Source of the DNA: Paralithodes platypus
Lineage: Eukaryota; Arthropoda; Malacostraca; Decapoda; Lithodidae
Direction of reading: 5' to 3'
Assembly: GCA_032716605.1 (NCBI GenBank)
Contig: CM064545.1
Location: 7,586,244-7,650,243, forward strand
Length of the DNA stretch: 64,000 bases
Each line of letters opens with the position of its first letter. Within the stretch, counting starts at the first letter, position 1. The position numbers and the translations under genes were made by a program. Below, in pieces: positions 1-10,303 of the stretch. Below the pieces are notes generated by a model. It had not been told where the DNA came from. It did not search any database and was given only the letters and a program-made list of their open reading frames with translations.

Positions 1-1008
1 GGGCTGGTGTACCAGTTGTCCAGGTACAGTATGTGGCCCCTGTCCAAGTAGCCCTCCAACATGGTGATGACGACGACCCCTGATATGCCGTATGTCCTCG
101 TATCCACCAATTCTGTTTTCTTGCCCATATACAGAATTATGTCCTGGATGTAACCCGTTTGACAGTTACACATCACAAAGGTCTTCAGGCCATATCAATG
201 TCGTTTGCTGGGCATGTACTGCCGGATGCTAATATTCCCCCTCCACAGCAGCAAACTTCAGCTTCAGGTACTCGACGATGGGTCTTATCCTCTCCATGGG
301 GTCCTTCATTGCTCTTGATTGACTTTGATTTCTGGTGTGGGCTGCCAGGCTGTCAATGAAATGTAGGTTCCCCATTATGGCCGTGAACCTATTTCTGTTC
401 ATTATTTGGCCAACAATAGGGGTTCGGACGAGGGGATTCCAGGACCAGTACTTTTTTATGGAGGATTTCTTTGTGACCCCCATTAGGATGACAATGGCCA
501 AGAATGTGTAAAACTCTGGGACATTTAGGGTGGACCATGACAGCCTTGCAGAGTATTTTAGCTGCTCCTTCCCAGCCATGAAATATTAATTGTACCAGTT
601 GGTCTGGTCAACAATTAGAGCCACGAGATTTGCAGTAAAAAACTGCAGGAAGATGTCAAGTCTCGTGATCTGGCGCCCATGGTTTGGGAGCGTAGGGCCG
701 GCAATCCCAGCACCCACAAAGTTGTAGTCGGTGGGCACAAAGTTTTCTCCATCAACCCAATCCCACACGGGTTGAGCGGCACCTTCGGCGCCAGAGTCGT
801 CAGGAGGGGAGTCACCATTAGGGCGGCGGGAGGGCCTTGCCCTGCCTCTTGCCCCTGCCCTCAACCTCGGCCTTGGTCGAGCCGACCCAGCCCTTGCTCT
901 TGCACCGCCAGGGGTGGGGCGTCGTATTAGGGTCACTTTAGAACCCCTTCGGCCACGCCCAAGCCCATGCCCACGGGCACGCCCACAAAGGAGTACAAAG
1001 GAGTACAA
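1..1008 (-). pseudogene. piggyBac transposase core, copy 1 (broken, runs off the window edge)
   Basis: Read on the minus strand this is the DDE core of a piggyBac-family transposase (cut-and-paste at TTAA). Recognisable blocks in order are FVPTDYNF near 795, a helix-rich stretch ending IVDQTNWYN at 586, LKYSARLSWSTLNVPEFYTF, the HFID block, then RQYMPSKRH, GLKTFVMCNCQTGY and LDNWYTSP at the window start. The last holds one of the catalytic aspartates (family knowledge). Three breaks are visible: an in-frame TAA at 584-586 between two conserved blocks, a +1 shift near 228, and a stop after MPSKRH. The C-terminal cysteine-rich region would lie left of base 1. It is dead as written. The N-terminal acidic region is at 1283-2155. 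Confidence 0.9.
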
Positions 1009-1212
1009 AGGAAATCAAGCAACAACAGGTCTAGTGACCCTTCTAGGCTGCTTGTCCTCCAAAACACTAAGGATCAAGTGTCCAAACAGTGGTTTAGAGT
1101 GGGTAAGGGCCATTGGAAAGGGAACTACTGCCCTGAAACTAATGTCTGTGGCAGGACTAGGAAGTTAGTAGGGGACATATGGGTTAGTAACTGAGGGGAG
1201 GATAAAATAAAG

Positions 1213-1345
1213 TTATTCATTTACAAACGCAGTCAGTCGCGGGTTTGATGCGAGATATTTGTCTATGCGGAGTTTAAATGAATCAACGGTGCTGCAGTCT
1301 ATAACGTCTCGGGGAACGTATGCTGGTAGGGCGTTGTGGCGACGC
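1213..1345 (-). pseudogene. LINE reverse-transcriptase 3' tail fragment inside piggyBac copy 1
   Basis: The minus strand encodes a short stretch (ALPAYVPRD, then STVDSFKLRIDKYL) that matches the usual last residues of Jockey/CR1-type LINE proteins, where a WN.LP block is followed by a 'TVDSFK..LDKYL' motif and a stop. The stop is followed by an A/T-rich tail near 1195-1212. It lies between the acidic N-terminus and the DDE core of piggyBac copy 1, in a different frame. I infer a severely 5'-truncated LINE insertion. No target duplication was found. A chance match inside the spacer of piggyBac is possible because the stretch is short. Confidence 0.45.
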
Positions 1346-2155
1346 AGGCAGTGATGGTGTCTGAGTGTCGTGTCTGTGGGAGATCCCAGGCTGAGGAGAA
1401 GGTACAGATGAGTATGGTAGTGGTCCGGGAGGTGATGGTGGAGGCAAAGAATGCGCTGAGTCATCCCGGGATGATGAGGGAAACAGGCGGCGTGGTGGAC
1501 ATGATTCTAGGGCAGGCATATCCTCATCTGTTTCTTCTTCTGAAGAAGTCAATGGCTGCACTGCTAAGATGGCTGCACCCCTGCGCAACCCATATAAAGT
1601 GTTAGTGGTTGGCACTTTTCGTGGAGAGGCAACGCGGGGTGGTGGTGAAGGCAAACGCGGGGGAGGACCACGGCGAGGCACGTGTGGTGTCGGACCTTGA
1701 CCCCTCTCATCCTCAGCTCTTCTCTTCTCAGCCCTACGATGAGAAAGTGGAATGTTGAGGAAGGCCATGGGGTCTGGGTCATCTGCCTCATCCTCATTAT
1801 CCTCTTCCCCACTTGCTGGGGAGTCCACTATGTCACGGGGAGCAATGGGGGAGCGATACCTACTCTCCTCCCTTTCTTGTAACATTGCGAAGCGATGAGA
1901 GATGGGGACAAGGGGTTCCTCCTCATGCATGTCCTCTATCTCGGCCAAAGTGGGACTATATTCTTCCTCTGAATCATTATCTGACGATCCAGTGTCACTA
2001 TCAGGCACATCACTCTCATCAAGTATGGCCATGGCCTCATCAAGGGATATTCCCCTGCATGGGTAACGACGTGGTAAATCCGACATGGTGTTGCACTCGC
2101 GAAATGTATGGGTAAACTGACTCTCCTTTGTCACGCGCATCCCTTGTCCCAACAA
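1283..2155 (-). pseudogene. piggyBac copy 1, acidic/proline-rich N-terminal region
   Basis: A 290-residue open frame. The likely natural start is MSDLPRRYPC at about 2087, since the upstream residues resemble leader sequence. It is followed by an acidic stretch (LDEAMAILDESDVPD, many D/E/S) and a long proline-, arginine- and serine-rich disordered region. piggyBac transposases typically begin with an acidic, low-complexity N-terminus, and this frame lies immediately 5' of the copy 1 core on the same strand. The frame is lost near 1283, just where the LINE tail fragment lies. No catalytic residues are expected here. Confidence 0.7.
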
Positions 2156-2186
2156 ACCTAGATTTGGGATTTGCCATACATTGCCT

Positions 2187-2610
2187 ACATCCTAAGGAAT
2201 ATCCCATACAAATATCAAGCCTATAGCTACCATAGGACAAGAGTAAATAAGGTCGAAAGTCTTGGGGAGATAGGCGGGTACAGTGTTTTTCCCCTCCTCC
2301 CCCGCATCACCACCCGCCCGGCAGGACTTGGGGGGGTAGCTGAGTATGGTCAAGTAATGTCTTCATCCTAAAGTGTATCTCACACAAATTTCAAACCTCT
2401 AGCTCATACGACAGGAGTAAATAAGGTCGAAAGTCACAGTGAAGTAAGCGGGTAAACTTGCGCCCGCGACCACCCGCGCAGCCTGCCTGGGCGGATGTCA
2501 GGTACCGCCACTGTTCGGCAACATCGTAAGGTATATCTCATACCATTCTCAAGCCATTTCCTACCATACGAGCCGAATAATAGAGGTTGAAGTGGCGGAC
2601 GCACGGTTTT
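2187..2610. repeat. three diverged copies of a ~75-bp motif, spaced 160-175 bp
   Basis: Units begin near 2187, 2362 and 2521. Each starts ATCSTAARG, continues with TATCYCAYAC and ends with a YAATAAKRGKYGAAAGT-like segment. The spacing is about 175 and 159 bp and the intervening GC-rich parts are poorly conserved. They lie 5' of the copy 1 transposase and inside the copy 1 terminal region. They may be transposase-binding or promoter repeats of the element; this is inference. Confidence 0.6.
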
Positions 2611-2679
2611 CAGCGCTGGGGTTTAGCGTTACATACATTGCGGACGCAAACCATGCGTCGCTGGGGTTCTGTGGGTTAA
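2580..2679 (-). repeat. piggyBac copy 1 terminal end with doubled subterminal motif and TTAA
   Basis: TTAA at 2676-2679 is preceded by GGG, so the end reads TTAACCC inward on the minus strand, as expected for a piggyBac terminus. Two direct repeats lie inside it: GCGGACGCA followed by GCTGGGGTT at about 2597-2626, and again at 2640-2668. The outer one contains the inverted pair GACGCA/TGCGTC. This defines the 5' boundary of copy 1. The other end is outside the window. Confidence 0.65.
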
Positions 2680-2778
2680 TCAGTTATCTAGTTAGTTATT
2701 CATTCAGTTATTTAGTTATTTATTCACAGTGACTTAGTAATTTATAGTTATTTACTCACAGTTATTCACATATGATGA
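2680..2778. repeat. AT-rich low-complexity spacer (GTTATT-type)
   Basis: Imperfect repeats of AGTTATTYA lie between the end of piggyBac copy 1 and the C-terminal end of copy 2. No other content was seen. Confidence 0.6.
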
Positions 2779-2779
2779 C

Positions 2780-4972
2780 TTCACTAGTAGTTCACCATGG
2801 TGTGGAACTCCTCAAAACATGGTTCGAGGCAGAGTGCCCCATCACACTCAAGGCAGTAGTATCGAGCGTCTGTTCTTTTTTGCTGCCCTAATGTCATCTG
2901 AGAGCAAATTATCACCTTCGAGTGGGGCGTGGATTGCTTTCAGTAGGCGGTATGCTGCGCATGAAGTGACAGCCTGTGAGACGGGTGTGGGTGTATGGTG
3001 ATGCTTGGTGGGACTGGCTAGAGGGGGCAGGTGTAGCCTCTTATGCTTCAAGGAGCTTGGCTTCCTACAGCTGACGTGCCGGTGTAATGACTTAGTACCC
3101 CATGGTCTTCTTTTTGCCAGTGTAGTGTCATTGAAGGATCGACCATGTCGATGAGGTGGAAGAACAGACAAGATGACGGTGTCTGTCTCATCCATCAGTC
3201 TCATGTTTTGGTTTTAGTCGTTGACGACAATTGGCTTCTCAACCACTACATCGTCGTCAGTGAGCAGATGGCTGAAAATCGGCAGGTAGTACAGTCGTCG
3301 GGAGGTTGATGTTGAGATTTTCCATCCAGGAGACCATCAACATGTGCGACTTTTTGTGAAGTTGACGATAGAGGCAAACCCTGCCTGTTCCGCCTTACAG
3401 TTCCACACGCACCCTTCTCATGGTCCCACAGGTACTTGAGAAGGGCAGGGCTTGTGTACCAATTATCCACATAGAGTGTATGACCCAGGCTGAGCTAGGG
3501 CTCCACAATGGTCGACACGATCGACCCAGACAGCACAAGTTCTGGGTGGTGTGTAACTTCGGTCTAATTCCCCTTATACAGAATGAGATCGTCGATGTAG
3601 CCAATCTTGATGTCACACAATGACAAACACCTTGAGGCCATAGCGGTTTCGTTTTGAAGGGATGTATTGGTGAAAACCAATATTTTCCCGCCACAAGACC
3701 AGGCTCTCGATGATGTTTATTTTTCTGTAGGGGTTTATGGTGCTCCTGAAGATGTCACAAAGTGCTATAAAGATGCGCCGGATCCAATACAGCAACCTGA
3801 AGATGTTCAGTCGGGGAGCTGGAGAACTGTAGGTTGCCCATTATAACCTGCAAATGATTCCGGGTCATAAGCTTGCCAAACATGGGGGTTGCTATGTGGG
3901 GAATCACCGACCAGGATGACGTACAATTCTGCGACTGTGAGTGATTGCCATTAGAGTCAAAGAGGTAGAAAGACGTCAGATGGCACGCCTCCCTTTAGCC
4001 GTTGTAGATTTTGTTTTTTGTGACTATCTGCACAACAATAGCAGTTTTCAGGAAATGGACGACGAATTCTTCGCGACTGGTATCCTGTTGAATTGTCCAG
4101 CCAGGCCGGCATCCTCCTCACCCTGGAAATCAAACATATCTGGGTCGAAGTCAGCCACTCCACCTGCTCGTCTTGAAGGTCGTGAGGCAGGAGGAGGACG
4201 AGGTAGGCTTGGTATGTGAGGTAAGGCAGGAAGGCTAGGTAAGGCAGACATGGTGGCTGGGTGAGGAAGGTTGGAGAGGTAAGACAGGGGGGCTTGATGA
4301 GGTAGAGTGGCTAGAAGAAGCAGGGTGGGTAGGTAAAGCAGAGTGGCTGGGTGAGGAATTTTGGAAAGGTAAGGCAAGGTAGCTTAGAGAAGCAGGGTGG
4401 ATGGGTAAGGAAGGTTGAATAGGCTTATGTAAGGCAGTGTGGTTTGTAGAGGCAAGATGGCTTAGCAAGACAGGGTAGGTATCAGGGTCAGATGATGTGC
4501 CAGGCTTTAGGCGGCGGTGTGGTAGCAGAGGTTCATTGTCATTATCATCATTATGATTATTTTCATCGTCACCATCACCACGAGAGGGCTCTGGATGTTT
4601 TCCCTTTTCACTATAGAAGGTCTGTGGCATAGTATAAGGGGTAGTGGTGGGAGCGTATGGGTGGTGGGCCTGCACCCTTTGTCTGTACCCTAGGGCTACC
4701 ACGTGTAGCTTGCTTGGGAAGATGAAGGAAGGATAGCGGATGTTATGTTCTTTTTCACTATCCTCCTCATCCCTTGTGAAAAAGCGAGTCTGTTGTACTT
4801 TCCCACCACGTTTTCCTGCCTTTTCGGGTTGTTTCACGGGGCTAAGGTCGGGACTGGGGAGGATTGGTCGCTCAAAGTATGCTATGTCATCCACATCAGG
4901 AGCATACTCTTCACCAGAACTCTCACCAACAACCTCTACTTCACTATAAGTGGCAAAATCTGAAGCAGCTTC
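2780..4972 (-). pseudogene. piggyBac transposase, copy 2 (multiple frameshifts)
   Basis: The minus strand carries, from 5' to 3', an acidic N-terminus (SEVEVVGESSGEEYAPD at about 4890-4960), a long proline/serine-rich spacer with HPA/LP repeats (4235-4700), GFHQYIPSKRNRYGLK near 3640, VDNWYTSPALLKYL near 3455, a TDTVILSVLPP block near 3185, and a cysteine-rich end (YCLECDGALC, then EPCFEEFHT) at about 2790-2860. The order is that of a full piggyBac transposase, but the blocks lie in different frames and stops occur between about 3800 and 4000. Copy 2 is separate from copy 1 because the conserved blocks are present again. Not functional. Confidence 0.88.
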
Positions 4973-5408
4973 TAGCCCAAGATAGCAGAAACCGTCCCGG
5001 GACGGCCACTGTAGTCTGTGATAAGTGTTGTAGCACTTACGAAATCTAACGAGTAAGCTGCCTGTGCTTGGGCTGTGTTGCCAACACTTAGCGGTAGGCC
5101 TACGCTACATATTAGAGGAAACTGCTCACTATTAGCATTGCTGTAGCGCTCTAAACTTAGTGACGAGTGTGATCCATTGCTGGTACTGGCGCATAACTTT
5201 TATATTGACGAATTACCTTTCAACGCTGAGAGAGTATGGATTAATATTCAAATTTGATTGTTTGGAATGCAAGACATTCAACCACACAAGACCACCACAT
5301 ATAATTACCTGTCACGGTAGTCCATACTTATACTATAATCAGAATCTTATATATTATCACTAAATATTTTCCATTTGCTCTGTTGAATAAAGAATCCTCA
5401 TACTCTCA

Positions 5409-5458
<50 letters not shown>

Positions 5459-5919
5459 CTAAGTATATACAATATACCCCAGTGAAACTGTGAGTGTCAG
5501 ATGATCCTGTATAATAACAGTGCAAACGGAAAATATTTAGTGATCTATATTTATCTGCTTGTATTTTAGCTTTTAGTTTTACTCAACCTCTGCCATTCTG
5601 TCAATCCAGTTGTTTTTGTGTTATTGTTATTGGTACAGCCACCGCACAGACGCTCTGTTGACAATGACCAGGGCAGATTTTTGTTTCTGCTTGGAATCGA
5701 ACCTCGGTCAAAATAATACAATATATTTTTAATATTTGTATACGTTCATTTGTGTTTCTACTTCAACACACACCTTCCAACAAATTTGAATAATCTTTTG
5801 CAAACACAAAATATTTTCTTGGTGATTTGGTACAGAGCATTTGGGTACAAGGAGTTACTAGGACAAGTTAGTATCCCAAAGATTTTGTAGCCGATTCTAG
5901 GGAGATACAAAGTAAGAAT
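4973..5919. other. intergenic; AT-rich, one microsatellite
   Basis: I see no gene. There is a short perfect palindrome CCGTCCCGGGACGG at about 4996-5009, which may belong to the outer end of piggyBac copy 2. A CT run passing into an AT run lies at 5401-5456. Confidence 0.6.
5401..5456. repeat. (CT)n-(AT)n microsatellite
   Basis: Seen directly: a run of CT dinucleotides continues into a run of AT dinucleotides. Confidence 0.95.
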
Positions 5920-6345
5920 CCTGGCAGCCAATCAACGCGCTGCAAATCACCATCCCTTTAAATCAGCCGAGTTTGACATTTCCCACAACTCTGCCACACC
6001 CGCCCGGGCAGCCAATCAGGAGCCTCCGTTGTCGGAGCGTGTAAAGACCGAGCCAGCCGCGCGCACATCCCCCCCTTTCAAAATCGCTCTCGCTCCCTCC
6101 ACCGGCCGTTCCTTCAAGTTGCAATAGGTCTATCACATCAGTGCAAGCTCCATACTCCCGTAAGCCACTACAAGGCCGTTGCAACCATCTCCCTGGAACT
6201 TATTACGAAGAGAGAAGACCCGAAGAGGGAGAAAGAAACCTTCAAAGCGCGCAGCTTGAGGTAGTACTGCCCGGGCGGCTGGCTCAACCAATCACAGCGC
6301 GCCGCACCGTGAGGCGGAGCTATAAAGGGAGGGAGGAGGGGATCC
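5920..6345 (+). promoter_or_regulatory. CCAAT/GC/TATA promoter-like block
   Basis: In an otherwise AT-rich stretch, this GC-rich block holds three CCAATC boxes (about 5930, 6013, 6290), GC-rich motifs and a TATA box (GCTATAAAGGG at about 6319). The same arrangement, with CCAAT boxes in similar GCAGCCAATCA contexts, occurs in the Penelope-like element at 25.95-26.25 kb. I infer a promoter, probably of a degraded retroelement. The 141-residue open frame that starts upstream (6141) runs through the TATA box and is unlikely to be a real protein. A faint HPFLDSL motif downstream (about 6495) could be Penelope-type RT, but it is too weak to call. Confidence 0.4.
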
Positions 6346-7569
6346 CCCCTCTTAATACATATTGGAATCATTTAGCAGAAAACAAACTTATTAAACTTGA
6401 GACCTTTCACGATAACTTCACCCAAATTTTCAATAGAATTTTACCCCCCCTCCCGAACCCTTGTCAAATCTCCTTCACCCTGACAACAGAGAGGCACCCA
6501 TTCCTAGATTCACTTACAATAATTACATTTATAACTTCACAGACCAACCCAAAAATGTTGCATTAACACCAACCCTTAGCCAACTATAACTAAATTACAA
6601 GACAACACCCATTTAACGTCAACTTCAAAATAAATAACAGTACAGCCACCTTACAAGTTCTGCCATTGTCAGCTCTCTCCCCACATTACCCCCTTATTTT
6701 TTACTCTATGCCACCCAAAATTCCCCCCCCCCCCCCCCCTTCTATACCATTTTCGTATTATTACCACCCTAAATTATTAAAACTAAATTCTCCAGTAGAC
6801 TTCCTCCTGCCCATAAGCAAGCACTTTCGATTTTATACCATCCAAAATTATTTTGCTCTCACCATCCCCAGCCCCATTCTTGGCAAGCCATACTGAATCT
6901 CAGTAAAGTAACTGCTCTAACGAAAACAATTCAACCCCAACCCAATTACTCAACCCACGCACGTTGGGCAAGCCCCGACACCCTATTTCTCTCACTATTA
7001 CCAGTGTCTCTCCTACTTAACCCCGATTTCTCTCACTATTACCACTGTCTCTCCTACTTAACCAATACAAAACTTCCCTTCTTTCACCTTCACCCTCCTT
7101 TTCAATATGCATTCATTCATTTTTTTGTTTTTTTTTGGTTTTAATTTATTTTGCCAATCAAACATACAATATATGTTAATTTTACAATAAAATAATATCA
7201 TGGCTGCGCCTTTTGAGAACAATCTCTCTTAAAGGCACCTTGAATACAACTCGATGGTTATTTTACATACAGTAAGATTATTAAAACATATAATATTATA
7301 TAATTATATCTAATGAGGCACAGCCCCACCCCCGCAGCCACAGCAAGAAGGGATTCGGAACAGTGGCCAGGTATAATTACCTAGCCACCACCCCAAACCA
7401 CCCCCCACCCAGACCGCTGTGGGTAGAGCAGACCCCAGCCTCATATACAGTACGGTACCTACATATTGATCAACACCAGAACAGTATCCTAATTTGGTTC
7501 CGATATAAAGGTGATTGTAATTTAGGGTTGTGGCAGTTTTATTGTCAAATGTTAAGTAAGATTAATATT
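6346..7569. other. no gene recognised
   Basis: Pyrimidine-rich on the plus strand, with a C run at 6722-6740 and short duplications (the ATTTCTCTCACTATTACCA segment occurs twice, near 6986 and 7026). Short open frames lack any recognisable motif. Confidence 0.6.
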
Positions 7570-7731
7570 TAGACATTAGTGAAGATTTGAGTGATATTTT
7601 GAAACTAGGCAGAGTGGGTTTATTTTGTAAGTCAGGAGACAACTGATTCCAAACTTTCGCACCATGGTATTTTATTGATGTCTGGGATTGTCTAGAGGTC
7701 ATTAGGGGAATATTTAAAGAATTGATGTTTC

Positions 7732-8900
7732 TTAATGCATACCTTTCATTTTCACGATATTGTTATGGCCATGTAATGCTTTGTATACAAAGATAGCACT
7801 GCAAAATATGTTAATATCTTCAAATTTTAAGAGATTAAGTTGTCGAAATAGTTCATTGGTGTGAGCATATTTGGATCTAAATGTAATTGTTCGTATAACT
7901 TTTCTTTGTGCAACTTCAACAGGTTGTAATTTACTTTTACCCATCGCTCCCCATACTGTATGACAGTATAAGAGAAATGGATAAATTACTGAATAATATA
8001 AAAACAGTTTTAGAGCATTTAAGTCGAGACATTGGCGTGTTAAGTACAGTATACCACATTGTTTATTTAGTTTATTTGTTACGTCCTTTATGTGTAAGTT
8101 CCAAGACAGTTTTCTGTCCACCGTTATCCCCAGAAACTTAACGCTCTCCACTTCTCTCACCGATTGATTACCAAATTTAATTGGCTGCATATCATTTGGA
8201 ACGTTTTTGTTTCTGTGAAAGATTATAAAGTTAGTTTTATTAACATTTAGTGTAAGTTTATTGGTAGTTATCCAATTATGTACATTCTTAAGTTCATTGT
8301 TTATAGAAACAATAAGAGAGCGCAAGTCCCGGTGACTGGCGTACAGAGTACAGTCATCAGCAAATAATATATATTTAAATAACATACTTGAGTTTACAAT
8401 ATCATTAATAAATAAAATGAACAACAATGGACCCAGTATAGAACCTTGTGGTACTCCATAGGATATTATTTGCATATTAGATGAAATGCCCTTATATTGT
8501 ACATACTGTTTTCGATTAGTTAGATAAGAGTGAAACCATTTGTTAATGGTACCTCTAATGCCATAATGCTCGAGTTTCTTTAGGAGAATTTGATGGTCAA
8601 CAGTATCGAATGCTTTGGATAGATCTAAAAATATACCAACTGTAAAATGCTTGTCATCAAAAGATTTGAGGTTTGAGGATATCGTTAGTAAATGATGATA
8701 AAGCTGCCTCTGTTGAACATCCTTTTCTAAACCCATGCTGAGCCTCATTAATAATATTGTTGGTTAAACAAAACTCTGTAATCCTTGTATGCATAATTTT
8801 TTCTAGGATTTTACTCATAGCTGGGAGTACAGACACAGGACGGTAGTTATTAAAGATTGAACTATCTCCGGATTTATATATAGGGGTAACTTTTGCAATT
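7732..8900 (-). pseudogene. LINE A reverse transcriptase, palm to C-terminus
   Basis: Reverse transcriptase that would copy LINE RNA at the nicked target. Visible motifs in order are [79 protein letters not shown] (the catalytic F/YxDD box), NKTNFIIF and [14 protein letters not shown], then a thumb-like C-terminus. One frameshift near 8665-8700 separates the GFRKGCST part from the AFDTVDH part. The protein fades after [11 protein letters not shown] near 7732; the usual end motif is absent or diverged. All core residues are kept, so decay is recent or slight. Confidence 0.9.
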
Positions 8901-9200
8901 TTAACTCCCTCCGACATATTATGTTCCAATAAGTCCGAGGAGGCGGGAGCCCCAGGATCATTGCCACTGCCTCGCACTACACTCAGAACAACACTGTGGC
9001 CGTTAGAATTATCGGAGGAGGCTGAGGTTTTATCGTATGGTAACTTATCGGACTTACTGAGCTCATATGACGCACAATCGCGTCATAAACTTATTGGAGA
9101 GGTATGGAGATAAGTCCATATGACGCGATCGCGTCATATGAGTTTTTGGTTCACTAGTCCATAATGACGCGATCGCGTCATATATGTCTGGGGGAGTTAA
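8901..9200. mobile_element. MITE A: TTAA-flanked, 292 bp, with three palindromes
   Basis: TTAA lies at 8901-8904 and 9197-9200. The ends inside are inverted repeats: CTCCCTCCGACATATTATG on the left, and CTCCCCCAGACATATATG inward from the right. Excision with one TTAA rejoins the LINE A frame, which proves the boundaries. The element has no coding capacity. TTAA duplication indicates mobilisation by a piggyBac-type transposase (family knowledge). Confidence 0.92.
9063..9185. repeat. three copies of a TGACGCGATCGCGTCA palindrome
   Basis: The copies lie at about 9065-9087 (degenerate, TGACGCACAATCGCGTCA), 9118-9139 (ATATGACGCGATCGCGTCAT core) and 9162-9181. They sit at the right end of MITE A and could be transposase-binding sites. 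Confidence 0.85.
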
Positions 9201-9676
9201 GGCAATCGGGAAAAAACACCACTGAAAAATTACATGTTACAAAGATATCCTATAACTGGAGACAAAGCTGTAATAACAAACCTTAAAACTTTCAGTGGTA
9301 TTTCATCATAACCAGAAGAGGAGTCCCGTAGTTGTTTTACTGTATTGATTATGTCATCGCTTGTGATGGGAGACATGGAAAAAGGCGTTACTTGTCTATT
9401 TTGTAGGTAGGATGTAAAGTCTACATTTGAAGTATCTATATTTTCTGCTACCGACATCAATAAAATATGAGTTAAAGTGTTCCACAATATCATTAGATTT
9501 AGTCAACTCGGTGTTATTATTAATGAAAGTGTTGTTTATTTTGTGTTTAGTTTTCCTTGCAAGAACAGAATTAATTATGTTCCAAACCTTTTTAGCATTA
9601 CCAGCAGATTCTTGGAGTTTAGATTTATAATAGTTTCTTTTAGCTGATCTTAAAGCTTCTGTTACCTGGTTACGTA
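9201..9676 (-). pseudogene. LINE A, linker between endonuclease and RT
   Basis: The minus strand encodes LRNQVTEALRSAKRNYYKSKL, then KKVWNIINSVL, EHFNSYFIDVG and ITSDDIINTVKQLRDSSSGYDEIPLKVL. These are the usual landmarks between endonuclease and fingers in Jockey/CR1-type LINEs. The frame shifts near 9430 (between FIDVGS and the following block) and there is a T-run shift near 9215. It continues across MITE A into the RT. Confidence 0.85.
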
Positions 9677-9677
9677 G

Positions 9678-9710
9678 GGGGAGCATCAAAGCGTCAAAAA
9701 CTGATCCTAT
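9678..9710 (+). repeat. left terminal inverted repeat of the MULE
   Basis: Pairs with 13045-13078. Shared core: AAAGCGTCAAAA, then CTRWTCC. Confidence 0.85.
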
Positions 9711-10018
9711 CATTTCATCAAATCTGCAAAAAGCTATCGGTACATCAAATTTTCCAGATGTGTTCATTTTGTCAAAAACCAGTTTTTTCCCCAGATCATA
9801 TCAATGTGTACAAAAGCTTATATCACTTCAATGCATCAACAGTTGGAAGTCATCGATGTATAAAAAATGCCAGATGTTATCAAGCATATAATTGACAAAA
9901 ACTCATAAAAAAATCCAAAAGCTATCGAAGCATCATAAACCTACTCCAATATTATAGGGTATGGGATGTTACAACTGTAACAATGATAACAAAGCAGTAA
10001 GACACAGTTAGTTAGAGC

Positions 10019-10212
10019 CTAAACTAAGTCTCGAACCAGCAAGTGATACATTAACGAGTGAAGCAGAGACTAAACTAAGTCTCGAACCAACAAGTGATAC
10101 ATCAGTGAGTGAAGCAGAGACTAAACTAAGTCTCGAACCAACAAGTGATACATCAACGAGTGAAGCCCAGCTTTGGAATTTAAGTCTCAACCCAACAAGT
10201 GATACATCAACG
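10019..10212. repeat. 51-bp minisatellite, about 3.7 copies, in the MULE 5' region
   Basis: The unit starts TAAACTAAGTCTCGAACCAA and ends with GAAGCAGAGAC; the last copy is diverged. It lies about 100 bp upstream of the transposase start, inside the MULE. Confidence 0.9.
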
Positions 10213-10303
10213 AAGGTGACATAACAAGGAGAGCCTCTGTCATACCCTTGACAGTTCAGACCTGGGACTCAACCTTGTAGCCAACCTGTGCCCTTTGTTT
10301 TAG

